Shown here: positions 42,776 to 53,731 of the stretch, piece after piece | Numbering within the stretch: the first letter of the stretch is position 1 | Layout: each line of letters opens with the position of its first letter | Assembly (NCBI GenBank): GCA_009760855.2 | Contig: WPIO01000056.1 | Location: 62,001-126,000 of the forward strand | Reading direction: 5' to 3' | Length of the DNA stretch: 64,000 bases | Source: Cristatella mucedo | Lineage: Eukaryota; Bryozoa; Phylactolaemata; Cristatellidae | Translations under genes and position numbers: made by a program | The notes under the pieces: model-generated | The model's input: only the letters and a program-made list of their open reading frames with translations | Told to the model about the DNA's origin: nothing | The model's database searches: none

Positions 42776-44040
42776 AGTTCTTTTTAAATGTGGTCAAGTC
42801 AGGGGATGTTCTGACGTAAGTCGGGAGGTTCCCAGGCTTTGGGACCATACGAACTAAATGACGGTCTCCAAAGGATTTGAGGTTTGATGTACGTATGATA
42901 AACTGTTGGATTCGAAAAGCGGGTGACGATGCTTGGCTGGTGGGGGATAGATCTGAGAGAAGGCTGAGCCAAAAGGCTGAAGTGACCCAAGTGCGAGCCA
43001 AACCGTGAAGTCGATCCTCGCTTGACGAGAGCCAGGCAGGTCGGCGAGAAGTGGTGATGTGAGCGGCAGCGGCATTGGCTCACGGCGGGCAAGCCTAGCT
43101 GTGGAGTTTTCGCGAAGCGCAATCGCCTGATCGCACATAGTGGCTGAGCCAGCAAGCAGTGGTGCAAAAGTCAAGACGTGTCGAAATGCTGACCAACTTG
43201 AATGTAGTATCCTTACGATCACACGCTAGATTTTGGGCAATGCTATGTATCTGAAAGTATTTGCCGACTTGAGATGTTATGTATCTGAAAGTAGGCAGAC
43301 TTTGACTGTGAGCTGATGTGGTCGTCTAACGAGAGGTACTACTTTGGAACATGATTACACTGGGCTTTCTGAGCTGATCTCTACAGGAGATATGCTTGGC
43401 AGAAGCCATTTTGAGTCAAGTCAGCCTTTCCACTGAAATCACACTGTGTCGACCCATAACTAGTAAATGGCTTACTCATCGTTTAGCTTTAGAAAATTTT
43501 CAGCGAAATCCATGTGTCAGTGGATGCCATCAATACATGCAGCAAGGGAGTTAAGAAATTCGTGGCGTGCTTTATTGCTCAGAGGGATCAAAAGCAAAAA
43601 GGTACAACTGAGTATCCTCCGCATGATAAAATTAGCCTATAGATTGTGTCGTCACACATTGGCCAAGAGAGAGAGTAGGCATATACGCATGAAAGGAGCC
43701 AGGTATAGCACGGAGCCCTGAGGTACCCCATGCTGAGAGGTACTTCAGATGATCTTTGTCCAGTCACGTCAACACTCTGGAGTTCACCACTGAGCTAGGA
43801 GACCCAGCCATTGCGTGAGCAGTGCCAGTGGTGCTCAGGCCAGATGAGAGCGCTCTAGAAGAACCTTTGCGATCAGTAGTCATCAAAGCTGCCGAAAGAT
43901 CTAGCAAAATAAGCAGAGACTCTACTACTCTAACCATTCCAAGTGAACAGGTCGTTGCATGCCCTAAGCAATGCTGTTTCTAAAGTGAGTGAGTCTTCTA
44001 GCCAAACTGACTTCATTACTAGCAAAGGTTTTGGTTTGTT
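42776..44040 (-). mobile_element. LINE RT region, degraded
   Basis: Coding from the ORF end (TTTTTAAATGTGGTCAAGTC) through RT motifs GVPQG, motif A and HSTES back to the LASKFQ segment near 44030. There are many indels, and parts of 43200-43300 are locally duplicated (ATGTATCTGAAAGTA occurs twice). No 3' UTR. Confidence 0.85.
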
Positions 44041-44886
44041 TCAGAAGTTTCGATCTACTGCACGGACCTTATTCTATCTCCAGAGGACGCTTGCCGCCGA
44101 CGACGGCAGTCTCGTCGGAAGATTCAAGGTCCAATTGCGAGATAATAGCCAAACTATGTTAATGATTACCTGTAAAGGGCATTCCATTGGGAAAAATGTT
44201 AAAATGCTTTCGATTAGCGCTTTAGGGTTTCTTGTCAGCTATCATGAGTCGCGGGTGAATCGTCCCGCCAGTACTGGCCGATAATTACAATGACCCAGGG
44301 CTTCATATTTAGTATGGCTTGACGGTTTTTCGAGCAGTGCCCTACAGCAGTGACTTTGCCTGATATCCCGGTGATAGCAATTGCCATGTAATTCTGCAGG
44401 TGGCTCAGGTGCGCCTTATATTGCATCTTAGTGATGTGTCTTGGGATGTTTGAGAGGTGGCATGGTAGGGTGGTGGCTGCCCCTGCCAGCTCCTCCCGCC
44501 GCTCACACAGAAGAGTTTGATCTGTCAAGAGAGCACTCGCTTGCAGCAGGGATGATTGCGTCGCTTATGTGAGTATGCTCTTCAGATTGACTCTCGCATC
44601 ACCAGTGGAATTTTTGGCGCACAGGCAAGAATCAGCGAAGAAACTGATGCCAGTGAGAACTCGCATCAGTTTCTCTCTGGGCGACTTTGCACTCGTGCAG
44701 AGCGCCTGTGTGAGCCATGAGCTTAGACAGCTGCGCTGTGCTGGCGCTATCCGAAAGCAGCAGTGCACGCAGGGCAGTTTAGCCTCTGCGGCAGTAGGAG
44801 CCACGTGTTGGAGCCAGCGCTGTCCGCCGGTTGCAGGTGCTCAGCAGTAATGGCCGTTGACCGTCATGCCGCCGCCACTGTGATTC
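44041..44886. other. No gene recognised; contains a 12-bp hairpin
   Basis: A perfect inverted repeat AGAAACTGATGC / GCATCAGTTTCT (44639-44650 and 44663-44674) with a 12-base loop. ORFs on both strands here are shadows of each other. Confidence 0.45.
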
Positions 44887-44950
44887 ATGGCGATGCCCAG
44901 CGTGGTGCTGCCCACTCGCACACCTTATGTGCCACACCTGTTTGCTCAAG
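44887..44950 (+). CDS. Candidate first coding exon, unknown gene
   Basis: An ATG preceded by an in-frame TGA opens MAMPSVVLPTRTPYVPHLFA and reaches a consensus donor (CTCAAG/gtaagt at 44951), ending in phase 1. There is no recognisable family and no matching acceptor exon identified downstream. Confidence 0.25.
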
Positions 44951-45477
44951 GTAAGTGGCTCGAGGCGCCTGCCCCCATCGCAATCCGCGGGCGTGGCTTC
45001 TTATTATTATATTGTGCTCTGGTTTGTGTGTCGAATTCGCCTGTGGGTTTGGCCACCCACTGCTTCACCGTTGTGGCGCAGCCTCGGCAGCCCGATGGCA
45101 GATCTGCACGAGTGCTAGCCCGGGAGGTGCGTGGTGCACTCGCTGACCTTCCCTTCCCGGGTCGTGTGGGTTCGAGTCCTGCAGCTGGCAAAGCTTAGAT
45201 TATGCACTTACAGCAGCTTCGGCAATATGCAATTGTGCATTGTGCTAAACGTGGCAATAGCCGTCAGGGCTTCGTGTGCCGCTATGTAAACCAAGACCGT
45301 TTGAGCTCGTGCTTTGTCGGAGGGTTGCTCTCAGGTTTCATTCTGGCAGATCGTTCGTTTGCATTAACTGAGCAACCACGGCAACCATGGTGGAGATGCG
45401 GCGCGCTGTTGCGCTTTGAGCTGTTCAACTGCCGCAGTAAGCCTCTCGATGGAGCGGCTACCTTTCGGTCCCGCTGT
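44951..45477. other. Contains a tRNA-like/SINE-like box
   Basis: Around 45085-45195 GTGTGGGTTCGAGTCCTGCA resembles a tRNA B-box. The following GCTGGCAAAG is shared with a similar segment at about 47135-47170. It could be a SINE head or a chance match; no cloverleaf could be drawn convincingly. Confidence 0.35.
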
Positions 45478-45628
45478 CGCTGCTGCTGCTGCCGTACGCT
45501 GCTGCTGCTGCTGCTGTGCTGCTGCTGCTGCTGCTGCTGCTACTGGCTGCTGCTGCTCGGCTGCTGCTGCTGCGCTGCTGCTGCTGCTGCTGGGCTGCTA
45601 CAGCAACTGTGCTGCTGCTGCTGCCTAG

Positions 45629-45659
<31 letters not shown>

Positions 45660-45695
45660 AGGCTGCTGCTGCTAGGCTGCTGCTGCTGCTGCTAC
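45478..45695. repeat. Long (CTG)n/(CAG)n trinucleotide repeat
   Basis: About 220 bases of CTG units with TAC, CTA, CGG and CTGTG interruptions. It reads as poly-Leu/Cys/Ala on + and poly-Gln/Ser/Ala on -. No supported coding context. It lies just upstream of a CpG-rich block. Confidence 0.95.
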
Positions 45696-48600
45696 GTCGC
45701 TTCGCTCCGCCGCCCATGTAGCTCGCGACGCGCGCGTGGTTTCCAGAGTGGAAATGCGAAAAGTCGTCACGGACCCGATGATAGAGTGGAGAGAATTTGC
45801 CGCGCTCAAGGCTGAACGGAGAAGCTGGCATGCTGGCTGTGCATCGCACCTAGCACTCGCCTCCAGCCGCCGTCGCGCAGCAACAGATCTGCCTCCAGCC
45901 AGCACTCGGCAGGCGGCAGGCGAGCGGTGATGTAACTCTCTTCCGTACGAGCGCCGACTCTCCTTTCCACGCACAACTCTTCGCTTCCTTTCGATCGCCT
46001 GTTCGTCGCGCCTTCGTGAGCTGCCCAGAGCAGCGTCGCCAGCTACGCCCGCCACTACTCTGCTCTGGTCTGGTCGGCTGCCGCGTCTCACGCGGGCGCA
46101 GGCGACAAGTGCACCGATACCGACAGCGTGTCGCCCGAGCACGTGCTTTCGCTCAGCTGCATCGTCGCTCGTCTCGAGAGTGCGCCGAGCGACCGCATCG
46201 TCGTGTAGCGCGTTTGCAGCTGCCCGACGTTTTGTAAACGGCGGCAGCCAAACGCACCTTCCATCGCACAGCTGCCTCGGTCCCTGTTCAGACGACTCTC
46301 GAGTCGCCACGTGCTGCGATGGCTGCCTGCGTCCGCGGCGGCAGCGGCTGCTGCCGCACGCTGACCTCATCACTTAGTCTCTTGAAATATCCAACATGGC
46401 CACGTCTGCAGTGCAGCCAGGCGCTGTTGTTTCGAATACATTTGTTGCTGATTCGCCGTCTGCTCGCCCTCTCAGTACCCCCTACCCCCTTCACGGCTCT
46501 CCCTCATCGAGATCAGCCTCCAGCCACTTTGCTCTAGTGCTGCATAGTAATAGGTGCACAATCGCTCTCGGTAGCCTTTCGCAATCTCGTCGCAGTTTTA
46601 CTCGCGCTCTCTTAATTCTGCTGGTCGTGGACTCCGACATTGTCGCCCACGTCTGTGGTTTAATGAGATGTTGAACAGTGAAAATTGCGTCGCTTCTGTC
46701 GTCCGGCTCTGACAGTATTCCCGGCAGCTAAGCGGAGGTGTCGGAGTGTGCTCGCTGGGCAGTTGACAAAGCCTGCAAAGAGAGACCTGTGCTTAAAACG
46801 GACGAGTTTCGTCTGCTCGCACACCTACTAGTGTATCGTCTAGTGATGCCGATGGGTTGCGATATCTAGAGAATGGCACCAGCCAAACGCTCAAACGTGT
46901 GGTGGGACAGCTTTCGCAGGCTGCCGAAACATTTTATTAGTGAAGTGCCCGATCATGGTCCATAATCTGGAGAGAACTTGGCCTTACCTCCCAGCACTTC
47001 ACAACTGGTATCTCTTCATATGGTGGCTCACGTTGCTCTCCCGCACGTGGGCGAAGACGCAAAACTGTCGCAATGTTCTACTAATATCTGTCCCATTGCG
47101 CTTCCGTGTTTAGTTTTGGAGAGAGGGGGTCAGACGCAGGTTTCGTGTTCAAATCCTGATGGCTGGCAAAGATCACCACTCAATTGAAGATGTATGGTGC
47201 GTAGTAACATGCAGCGGCGCTGGACCTTCTCGACTTGCTTTTGCTGCTTCTGACTTGCATCGAGCACCGTCAGTTGCACCATCGTTACGATGCAGCCTGT
47301 GTGCCTTGCTGTGGAGTGGGCCTCTGCATCGCCTAGGCAGGGCGCTTTAAATTGAAGAGTTTTAGGATCGGCTGACGTGCGACCGATGAGGTGGCATTCA
47401 GTTTCTTATGCGAGCGGCCCACTCCTACTGGCTCGTTGACGGTTTTGGGGGAGCAGCTGATGGCTGAGCCGAGGACCAGCTCAACTGTTCCCTGGGCGAT
47501 CCTCATCGCCAACTTGTGTCGCAGATCGCTTTGAATCGCAATTTGAGATTCCACGTTCGAACTTCGGTGGAGCAGCGATACAGATTTGCAAACTCCCTAT
47601 GTTCTCTTATGAAGTGCGAGCTGACGCGTTTCTCATCTGTTCATTATGCGACTCAGTGCCGCGAGCACTCGCCTCGAACAAGGTCTGGTGAATGCTACTA
47701 CGAGGTCGTTAGTCGATGTGCATGCGATTCATTTCACGTGAAGTGCTTGAGAGTCGGTGCTATGCTGATGGTCCTGTATGGCTCTTATCATGCTCGATAT
47801 CACTACGTAGCCCTAACACACTGTTTTGAATTTGATCTGTTGTAAAAGTTGTTGTCAAAAACTTGTGAATCTTATTGCACCATTCAGCAACGTGAGCAGG
47901 GGAAATGCTTTCGCATATGTTGGCACCTGCCTCCTGGATGGACTGTAACGGTTGGGATCACTAATTTCATATTAAAATAGTTGTTTCCCACTTCTTCGAG
48001 AAGAGGAGCCATGCGAAGGAGTCCTGCATGCGTGTGCCCGCATGGGACTGGATCGTGCGTGAGCGAGCGCACTTCTCCGTCGCCGCGCCTTTGCATCTCT
48101 CTGAGCCCTCAACTTTCGGACTACAAAATCCCTCGTTATCTCTCGCTTCATTTTTCGCGTCAGCTAGCGAGCCGAACCAGCGATCGCGGCTGCGCTCCAG
48201 ATGCCGCGGCCCGTCGCTGGGAATTGGGCGCCGTAAGTCCTGGCAAATCACGATCAGAGTCGCAGTGGCGGCGCAGGTCCCTCGCGAGCACGCTCGCGCC
48301 CCCAGGCACTCGCCGCAGCGCTTATGGACGGCTCGTCGCCTGCCCAGTGAATCTTTCACGCTTCCACTGCATCGTCGTGCCTGATCTCTTTCTTTGCTGA
48401 GCTCACTCGCATTCCTTTCGTCGCGCTTTCTACCCGAGTCGTCTGCAGCTGAAGAGACCGGAAGCGTCTGGGCCTCCATGCTTTTGCTGGGCTCCTCGCC
48501 CGCCCGCCCCGCGGCCGCGTTCTCTCTGCACCCAGTCGCTTGCCCTTGGCTCGCGTCCGGGCGCGCGCAGGCAATCACCGCTGCCACCTGCTCGTCGCGC

Positions 48601-50166
48601 TCCCAGCACACCGAAGTGAGAAAGCGGCTGCTGCTGAGCGTCGGACCGCCGGACGGAAGCCGCGCCGACCGTCGCCGGAAGCCGCCGCCGCCGAGCGGCG
48701 CAGTGTGGGACCCAACCCTCTCCGGAATTTCCGTACAGCGCATCCTACAGTTCTGCCATTGTGTAGACCTACTGGCGAAAGCATGAGCAGAACCGTTCAT
48801 AATGCACTGCCTCTTTACGCCGAGGGCGCACATCCTCCCAACGCCGCAGGGCTGCTGCCGGCATTGCCGGCAATGCACTGCGGCTGAACGCAGCGCAGAC
48901 TGCTCTGCAGACTCGAGGAACTAGAAGTACAGACTAGAGGGAGGAACTGGGAGGGAGGAGCTGTGGAATAGCGAAGAGCCTAGCAGCAGTGCAGAGCGTA
49001 TTGGCAACGGAATGGCGGCTGGCTGCACTGACTGAGTCAAGACAGAGTGGAAGCCAGTGAAACCACCTACGTTTGCGGCGTCGCTTCCTCGTCCTCGTTG
49101 CTGAAAGCTTGCGCCACTTGCCATCCTGCGAGCGGTGCGAAAGTGCTCGATGACTCCCGACCCAGAATCCACCTCGTCGTCGGGAAAACGCCATGGGGCC
49201 GTAGCGCTGCGTTTGCCCAATATAGTTAAACGGCCGCGCTCCGCCGGATCGCCCGAACGGACGGCGGCGGCGGTGATTCCAAGCGGGCTTTCGAGACGTC
49301 CGCATCGCCGCACCAAGAGACGTTGCGAAAACCGTACAGTCATTCGCGACTCGAGCGCGTTTCCCAACGCGCCGCTCCGAGGCTGCAGCTCGGCGCGCCC
49401 GTGACTATGTGAGCGCGCCACTTCCCTGGCGTCTGCAGTGAGGGACCGCGGCTTTACGACAGCGCAGCGACCAGCTGCCGTCCGATTCGCACCATCGCGT
49501 GCGTTCGCCGAGCAGCCCTTGCAGCTGCGTTGGGTATGCACTGATCTGATCAGCTGTCGGTTCTCTTCTACTTCCGTCCTTTTCCTCTCACTGCTACATG
49601 GACTCTCGTCGCAGCGTCTCGGCGTACGCGTCGTCAGCCAATGGCAAGAGTTGTTCTTGAAGTTCATGCCGTGCATATGCAAGTCTCACTTCCGAGAGGT
49701 GCCGTCTTCGTAGAGAGCAGCAGCTGCGCACAACGGTGTGTGTGTGGGCGGGGTCGTGACCTCGCCACGCTCGCCTCTCACCCACGGCGTCGCGATATTT
49801 CTGCCTGCCGTTCGAGCTCGCCCACAATTGAAGGCTGGAGCTGGCGCCGTAATTTCGGCGCGGCACCGTGAACAATTTCGTCGCCGCGATAATTTCGGCA
49901 CCGTGATAATTTCGCGCCCGCCGCTCTCATTCCGACGCTAGCGTCGCTTGCAGACGTTGAGACAATTTCTCAGGAGGAGGCAGACCCCCGCCGAGTCGGT
50001 ATCTTTTCATTGCGCTGCGGCCGTCGGGCGAGGGCTGAGGTAAAAGCGAGGTAAACAGCAGGGTGCACCGGACCGGCTGCTCCATGACAGGGGCGGGATT
50101 AAGCGCCGCCCGCGCCCGCTCACGCCCGAGCTCGGCGCGTCGGCGCTGCTCTTATCAACGCTCGAG
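45696..50166. other. CpG-rich block upstream of the GH45 gene, no gene recognised
   Basis: Strongly GC/CpG-rich at 45.7-46.4 and 48.0-50.2 kb with less GC between. Long ORFs overlap on both strands (for example 45672-46373 minus and 47967-48878 minus); they are Arg/Ala/Ser-rich and lack domains. The ATG at 46396 (MATSAVQPGAVVSNTFVADS) has a good initiation context but no evident donor. At 49850-49915 the unit ATAATTTCG with GCACCGTGA recurs three times. Confidence 0.4.
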
Positions 50167-50173
50167 TATAAAA
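50167..50173 (+). promoter_or_regulatory. TATA box of the GH45 gene
   Basis: TATAAAA in a very GC-rich context, 52 bases upstream of the ATG at 50225. Transcription would start near 50197-50203, leaving a short 5' UTR with CTGCTGCTGC. This is an inference from position. Confidence 0.6.
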
Positions 50174-50224
50174 TGGCGGCGGCGGCGGCGCCGCAGCCGC
50201 AACGAAGCTGCTGCTGCAAGGAAA

Positions 50225-50267
50225 ATGGCGCACACGCGTTCGTTCTTTTTCGCTGTGGCGGCCATCG
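50225..50267 (+). CDS. GH45/expansin-fold secreted protein, exon 1 (signal peptide start)
   Basis: The ATG lies in GGAAAATGG context, 52 bases after a TATA box. It encodes MAHTRSFFFAVAAI plus one base of a Gly codon and reaches a consensus donor (ATCG/gtgagc at 50268), phase 1. Joined to exon 2 it gives MAHTRSFFFAVAAIGSVAAA, a standard signal peptide with cleavage expected after Ala20. The match of phases, of the hydrophobic core across the junction and of promoter spacing is what supports this start over ATGs further upstream in the same frame. Confidence 0.75.
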
Positions 50268-50637
50268 GTGAGCGATTCGATTTCGCCGCCGCGCGTGGTG
50301 GCGCTCGCGCACGCCGGCAGCGCCATCGCGCTGCTGCGCGACGCATCCGTCCTCAGTCGCGGAGCGTGCGCTATGCTCAGCGGTCAAACGGTGCGCCTTC
50401 TCGCCGAGTCTTCGTTGCCATGCGCTCGCAAATCCGGTCGCAATCGCCACCCACGGCTTCGCTTGGCGCCGACGCGGCGCCGCCACTTTTGGGCTCGGGA
50501 GGCGCTGCCCTAGAGCGCCTGCAGGCAGCGTCTCCAATGCCTGGCAAACCGCCAGCGCCTCGAGCGCTGCGGGGGCGAGAGCCGCGAAGCGGGGCGGAGG
50601 GGCCGCGGGGGCGTACTCGCCCGCGCCGAGATGCGGC

Positions 50638-50666
50638 GAGAGAGAGAGAGAGAGAGCGAGAGAGAG
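50638..50666. repeat. (GA)n microsatellite in GH45 intron 1
   Basis: GA run with one CG interruption. Confidence 0.9.
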
Positions 50667-50737
50667 GCGGTGGGGAGGAGCGAGGAGGACGGCGCTTTCC
50701 CTTCTATGCAGATGTCAGACTCAGCTTTACCTTTGCT

Positions 50738-51213
50738 TTGATAATAATGATATGAATAATAATAATAATAATAAGAATACGTTTGATACAGCGCCCTCAC
50801 AGAACTCAATCTGTTTCTAGGCACTTCACATTTGCTGCAAAGGAAGCACGGTCCATTCCTCCCAGCCTCCAGCACGTCAAAGTCCCTCAACTTATTTGTT
50901 GCATTTATTGATGACATCCGCACATGAATGGCAGCAAACTTTCTTAAATTAAATGATAAAACCAACTTACTAGTTATGCGAACCCATTATGGCGAACCGA
51001 GTGCGATTCAGAAATTGGAAAACCTAGCCCTCAAAATCGGCTCTTCGAGCCATCATCTCCTGTTGAATCTGCACGAAATCTAGGTTTTCTCGTTTCAAAG
51101 TGGCCTTTCATTAGACTACTACATCTGCTCCACACTGTCAAGTCTACCTACTTTCAGCTACATAACATTGCTAAAATTCGGGCTTGCAGGGATACTACAT
51201 CCAAATTGGTTAA
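50738..51213 (-). mobile_element. LINE with inverted 5' segment
   Basis: 50738-50852 is a minus-strand tail, stem-loop and start of 3' UTR. 50853-51213 is RT coding on the plus strand (FIDDIRT-like, AANFLKLND and the NLGF segment). So, read along the element, the 5' part is inverted relative to the 3' end. Confidence 0.8.
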
Positions 51214-51493
51214 ATTATTGCCGGCGTCGCGGCCGCTTCCGGGTTTTCGCCCCGTCCTCTCCAACCGAACGTAGGGGGCAGCGGTCAAGCCCTTCTGTCG
51301 TTCCGCTTGCCGCTCAAATCCACTCGCCGTCCGCCCTCCTCTGCCCCGCCCTCCTCTTCGCCGCCGCCGCCGCCGCCCTTGGCTCCGTGCGACCTTCGGA
51401 AGCGGTCCGCAGGTCGTCGTCCGACAGACGCGCGGCAGGTCGCCGCGACCTACCTCTGGCTTGCCGTCGCCATCTTTTCTCTTTCATTGCTAG

Positions 51494-51745
51494 GAAGCGT
51501 GGCGGCTGCGCCGAAATGCATGAACGGCTCGTTCAACGGCAAGCCGTGCGCCACGACCACGCACTTCTCGCTGACGTCATCCGGACAGCCGGGCTCGTGC
51601 GGCTGCGGCTCGAGCAGCGCCTCGTTCGCCTGGGCCAAGTCGGCGTACACGGCCGCCGCCAACGAGGCCTTTTTCAACGGCAACAGCAAGTTCGGCTCGT
51701 GGTGCGGGTCGGCGTGCGGCCGCTGCTACAAGCTGACCACCACGG
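51494..51745 (+). CDS. GH45/expansin-fold secreted protein, exon 2 (N-terminal catalytic domain)
   Basis: Encodes residues 15-99. After SVAAA the mature protein starts PKCMNGSFNGKPCATTTHF. It continues with GSCGCGSSSASFAWAKSAYT and then WCGSACGRCYKLTTTG, the Cys-rich first half of GH45 cellulases of the mollusc type and of the related expansin domain. Such enzymes cut beta-1,4-glucan (cellulose) in the gut lumen. Cysteines fall at 23, 33, 50, 52, 85, 89 and 92. Between Cys33 and Cys50 there is no Asp or Glu, although the related mussel enzyme is thought to have its catalytic base there. The acceptor is ideal (tcattgctag) and the donor is ACGG/gtaaga, phase 1 at both ends. Confidence 0.9.
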
Positions 51746-51857
51746 GTAAGAGCGGCGGCGGCGGCGACGGCGCCGCTGCTCGCGGCCGGCGGCGGCGTCG
51801 GAGCTCTCTTCCACACTTGGCACTTGTCACCCCCTGTCGTCGCTCGTGCCGCCGCAG

Positions 51858-51969
51858 GTGGGTCGGTGAACGGTCAGGGCAGCGGCGCTCCGGCGGGCCG
51901 GTCGATCACGGTCATGGTGGTGGACGCGTGCCCCAGGGCCGGCAATCAGAACTGGTGCGGCCAGGGCCT
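51858..51969 (+). CDS. GH45/expansin-fold secreted protein, exon 3
   Basis: Encodes residues 99-136: GSVNGQGSGAPAGRSITVMV, then VDACPRAGNQNWCGQG. The CP..xNQ.WC motif matches mollusc GH45 proteins. Flanked by a 112-base intron on the left (51746-51857) and a donor CCT/gtgagt on the right, ending in phase 2. Cysteines at 123 and 132. Confidence 0.9.
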
Positions 51970-52499
51970 GTGAGTAGCGCGCAGCCGCCGCCCTCCGCAA
52001 GTCGCCGCCGCCGCCGAAAGCCTGTCGCCGCGCGCAAGTGAAGCGGAAGCTACGGAGCAACGTGGCCGCGAAGGGGAAGCGAAGGGAAACGCCGGCAGTC
52101 GCGTTCGTGCAGCGCCGCGCACGTTGCAACTTTGCGGCGGGCGGCGTGGCAGCGCAGCACGTTGGCTTTGCAAGGCGCGTAGAGTAGGCGCGGAGTAAAC
52201 GGCAGACGCGCCTTGCTGCTTTCGGTTTTCGCTACCGAACTGCCGCAGGCGCGAATCGGGTCGCGTCCTGAACTAGGCGACCTCTGGCACTCGATCTCTG
52301 GCACTGCTGGCAATGAATCTTGAATTTACTCGCCTCCGGATGCAGCACGAATTGTGGGCGGCAGTGAACTTCACGAGCGTAAAGCGGCCGTAAGAAGCTA
52401 GCGATGCGTGACGCTAGGGGACCCTTCGTGCTAGCGCTCTGCGTGGCAGAGTCGACAGATTGGCGCTTTGCTTTCACGCCGCCAGCCCGAGGGCTGCAA

Positions 52500-52700
52500 A
52501 TGACATCATAAGTTATTTCCATGACTACGCTTGCATCCTGACCCTGCGCAAGTCACCCCGAACCACGTTAAGCTCGCTGTCATTGAGCATGCTACCGCCA
52601 ACCATTCGATCATGCTTCCTTTGCAGCAAATGTAAAGTTCCTTGAAAGCGATTGGGTTCTCTCAAGTTGCCATATCAAGTGTATTATTACTATTATTTTT
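52500..52700 (+). mobile_element. LINE 3' UTR and tail in GH45 intron
   Basis: CTTGCATCCTGACCCTGCGC, TGCTACCGCCAACCATTCG, the stem-loop with several changes, and TATTATTACTATTATTTTTA. Confidence 0.82.
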
Positions 52701-52995
52701 ACTATCACTCTCGGACACGGCTGAACAAGCCGCGTCCGAGCGTAGCAGAGCGTAGCAGCGAGCTTTGGCGCTGCCGCTCCGCTGGGCAGGAGGCGGAGCG
52801 CGACAGACATGGCGGACGGAGGCGTCGCTGCATCGCGAGCAGCGGCGCCGCCTCCGGGGACACCGTCTGCGTCCGATTCCGGGCCGAACGATTGGTCGCT
52901 GGCGATGCGGCGAGTCTCGAGTTGCCACCTAGCGGCAGCTCGTAGCCGCTAGGTGGCAACTTGAAGCAGCAGCCGGTTGTTGCAGCGTGTGCAGA

Positions 52996-53072
52996 GATGA
53001 TGATGATAATGATGATAATACTTTTGATATGGCGCCCTCAGAGAACTCGATCTCTTTCTAGGCACTTTACAT
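52996..53072 (-). mobile_element. LINE stem-loop and tail in GH45 intron
   Basis: GATGATGATAATGATGATAA tail and the reversed stem-loop (ggcgccctcagagaactcga). Confidence 0.8.
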
Positions 53073-53552
53073 ATACGTGCGGCAGACTGCGAGAGTGGTC
53101 CAATGTATAGCGTGGCAACAACTCGCGGCCGTCCCGCCGCAGCAGTCCGTGATTTTCCGCGATCGGTTGAGCGCCCAAGCAGCGCGAGACGCGTCGAGAG
53201 ACGACTTCCGCCGCCGCCGTCTCCCCCCCCCCCGCGGACCGGATTTAGCGACAGCCGCCGCCGCCGCCGCCGCTAGCCCGGCAGCACGATTATGAATGGT
53301 TCGCGCCCTCTCAAAATCGCTCGTGCCTGCGATCCCTCTCAGCAGTGCGCTGCAGGCCGCGGCAGTACCGAGCCCTGAAAAGGGCTGTTAATCTCCGTCC
53401 GAACGCGAGCGGCCCGCATATATAGCAACGGTTGGCGGAACGAAACGCGGAAACGCCTTCGCTCGCTCAAAAGCCGTGCGCTGACGGACCGGCGCTGACA
53501 CACGCTTTAGGGTAACTTCTCTGCCCGCTATTGATTTTTCGCTTTTTTGCAG

Positions 53553-53730
53553 AAACGGCTTAAACAAGTACGGTTACCCGGCGCATTTTGACCTCACAAA
53601 CGACAGCGGCCAGATCAACAAGCTCGGCTGGGACAATCCGGAAGTGACGTATGAGGCCGTCGCCTGCGGCGGCGGCGGCTCTCCGACGAGCACCCAGTTC
53701 AACTCATGCACTTGCAAGCTGGGCAAATAA
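53553..53730 (+). CDS. GH45/expansin-fold secreted protein, exon 4 (catalytic Asp, C-terminus)
   Basis: Encodes residues 136-194, from NGLNKYGYPAHFDLTNDSGQ through INKLGWDNPEVTYEAVAC to SCTCKLGK and TAA at 53728-53730. HFDL carries Asp149, the position of the general acid in GH45 enzymes. GW.NPEVTYE is also typical. The last three cysteines (174, 188, 190) bring the total to 12, enough for six disulfides. The four exons sum to 585 nt, exactly 194 codons plus stop; the mature protein would be about 174 aa, close to the roughly 180 of the mussel enzyme. GH45 genes in animals are generally seen as ancient acquisitions from fungi or other microbes; the presence of introns here argues for a settled nuclear gene. 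Confidence 0.92.
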
Positions 53731-53731
53731 A
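53726..53731 (+). terminator. AATAAA poly(A) signal overlapping the GH45 stop codon
   Basis: AATAAA shares bases with the TAA stop (53728-53730). No other hexamer is seen for about 1 kb, so the 3' UTR would be only about 15-30 nt. Confidence 0.5.

Larger units (their letters stand above)
50268..51493. other. GH45 intron 1 with (GA)n and a LINE insertion
   Basis: Bounded by gtgagc and tctttcattgctag. It contains (GA)n at 50638-50666 and a rearranged LINE at 50738-51213. The remainder is GC-rich. Confidence 0.7.
51970..53552. other. GH45 intron 3 with LINE remnants
   Basis: 1583 bases from gtgagt to gcttttttgcag. It contains a + LINE 3' UTR/tail (52500-52700), a - LINE stem-loop/tail (52996-53072) and a (GCC)n run near 53255-53275. 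The rest is CpG-rich without recognised genes. Confidence 0.75.

Noticed and set aside
45085-45195. tRNA gene
   Set aside because: A B-box-like GGGTTCGAGTCC exists, but no acceptor stem or A-box at the correct distance could be paired; at most a SINE head.
47967-48878. 303-codon minus ORF and its plus-strand partners
   Set aside because: CpG-rich DNA has few stop codons; the protein is Arg/Ser/Ala-rich without motifs, and several frames are open at once.
48921-49682. 253-codon minus ORF
   Set aside because: Same compositional reason; no conserved segment or splice logic.
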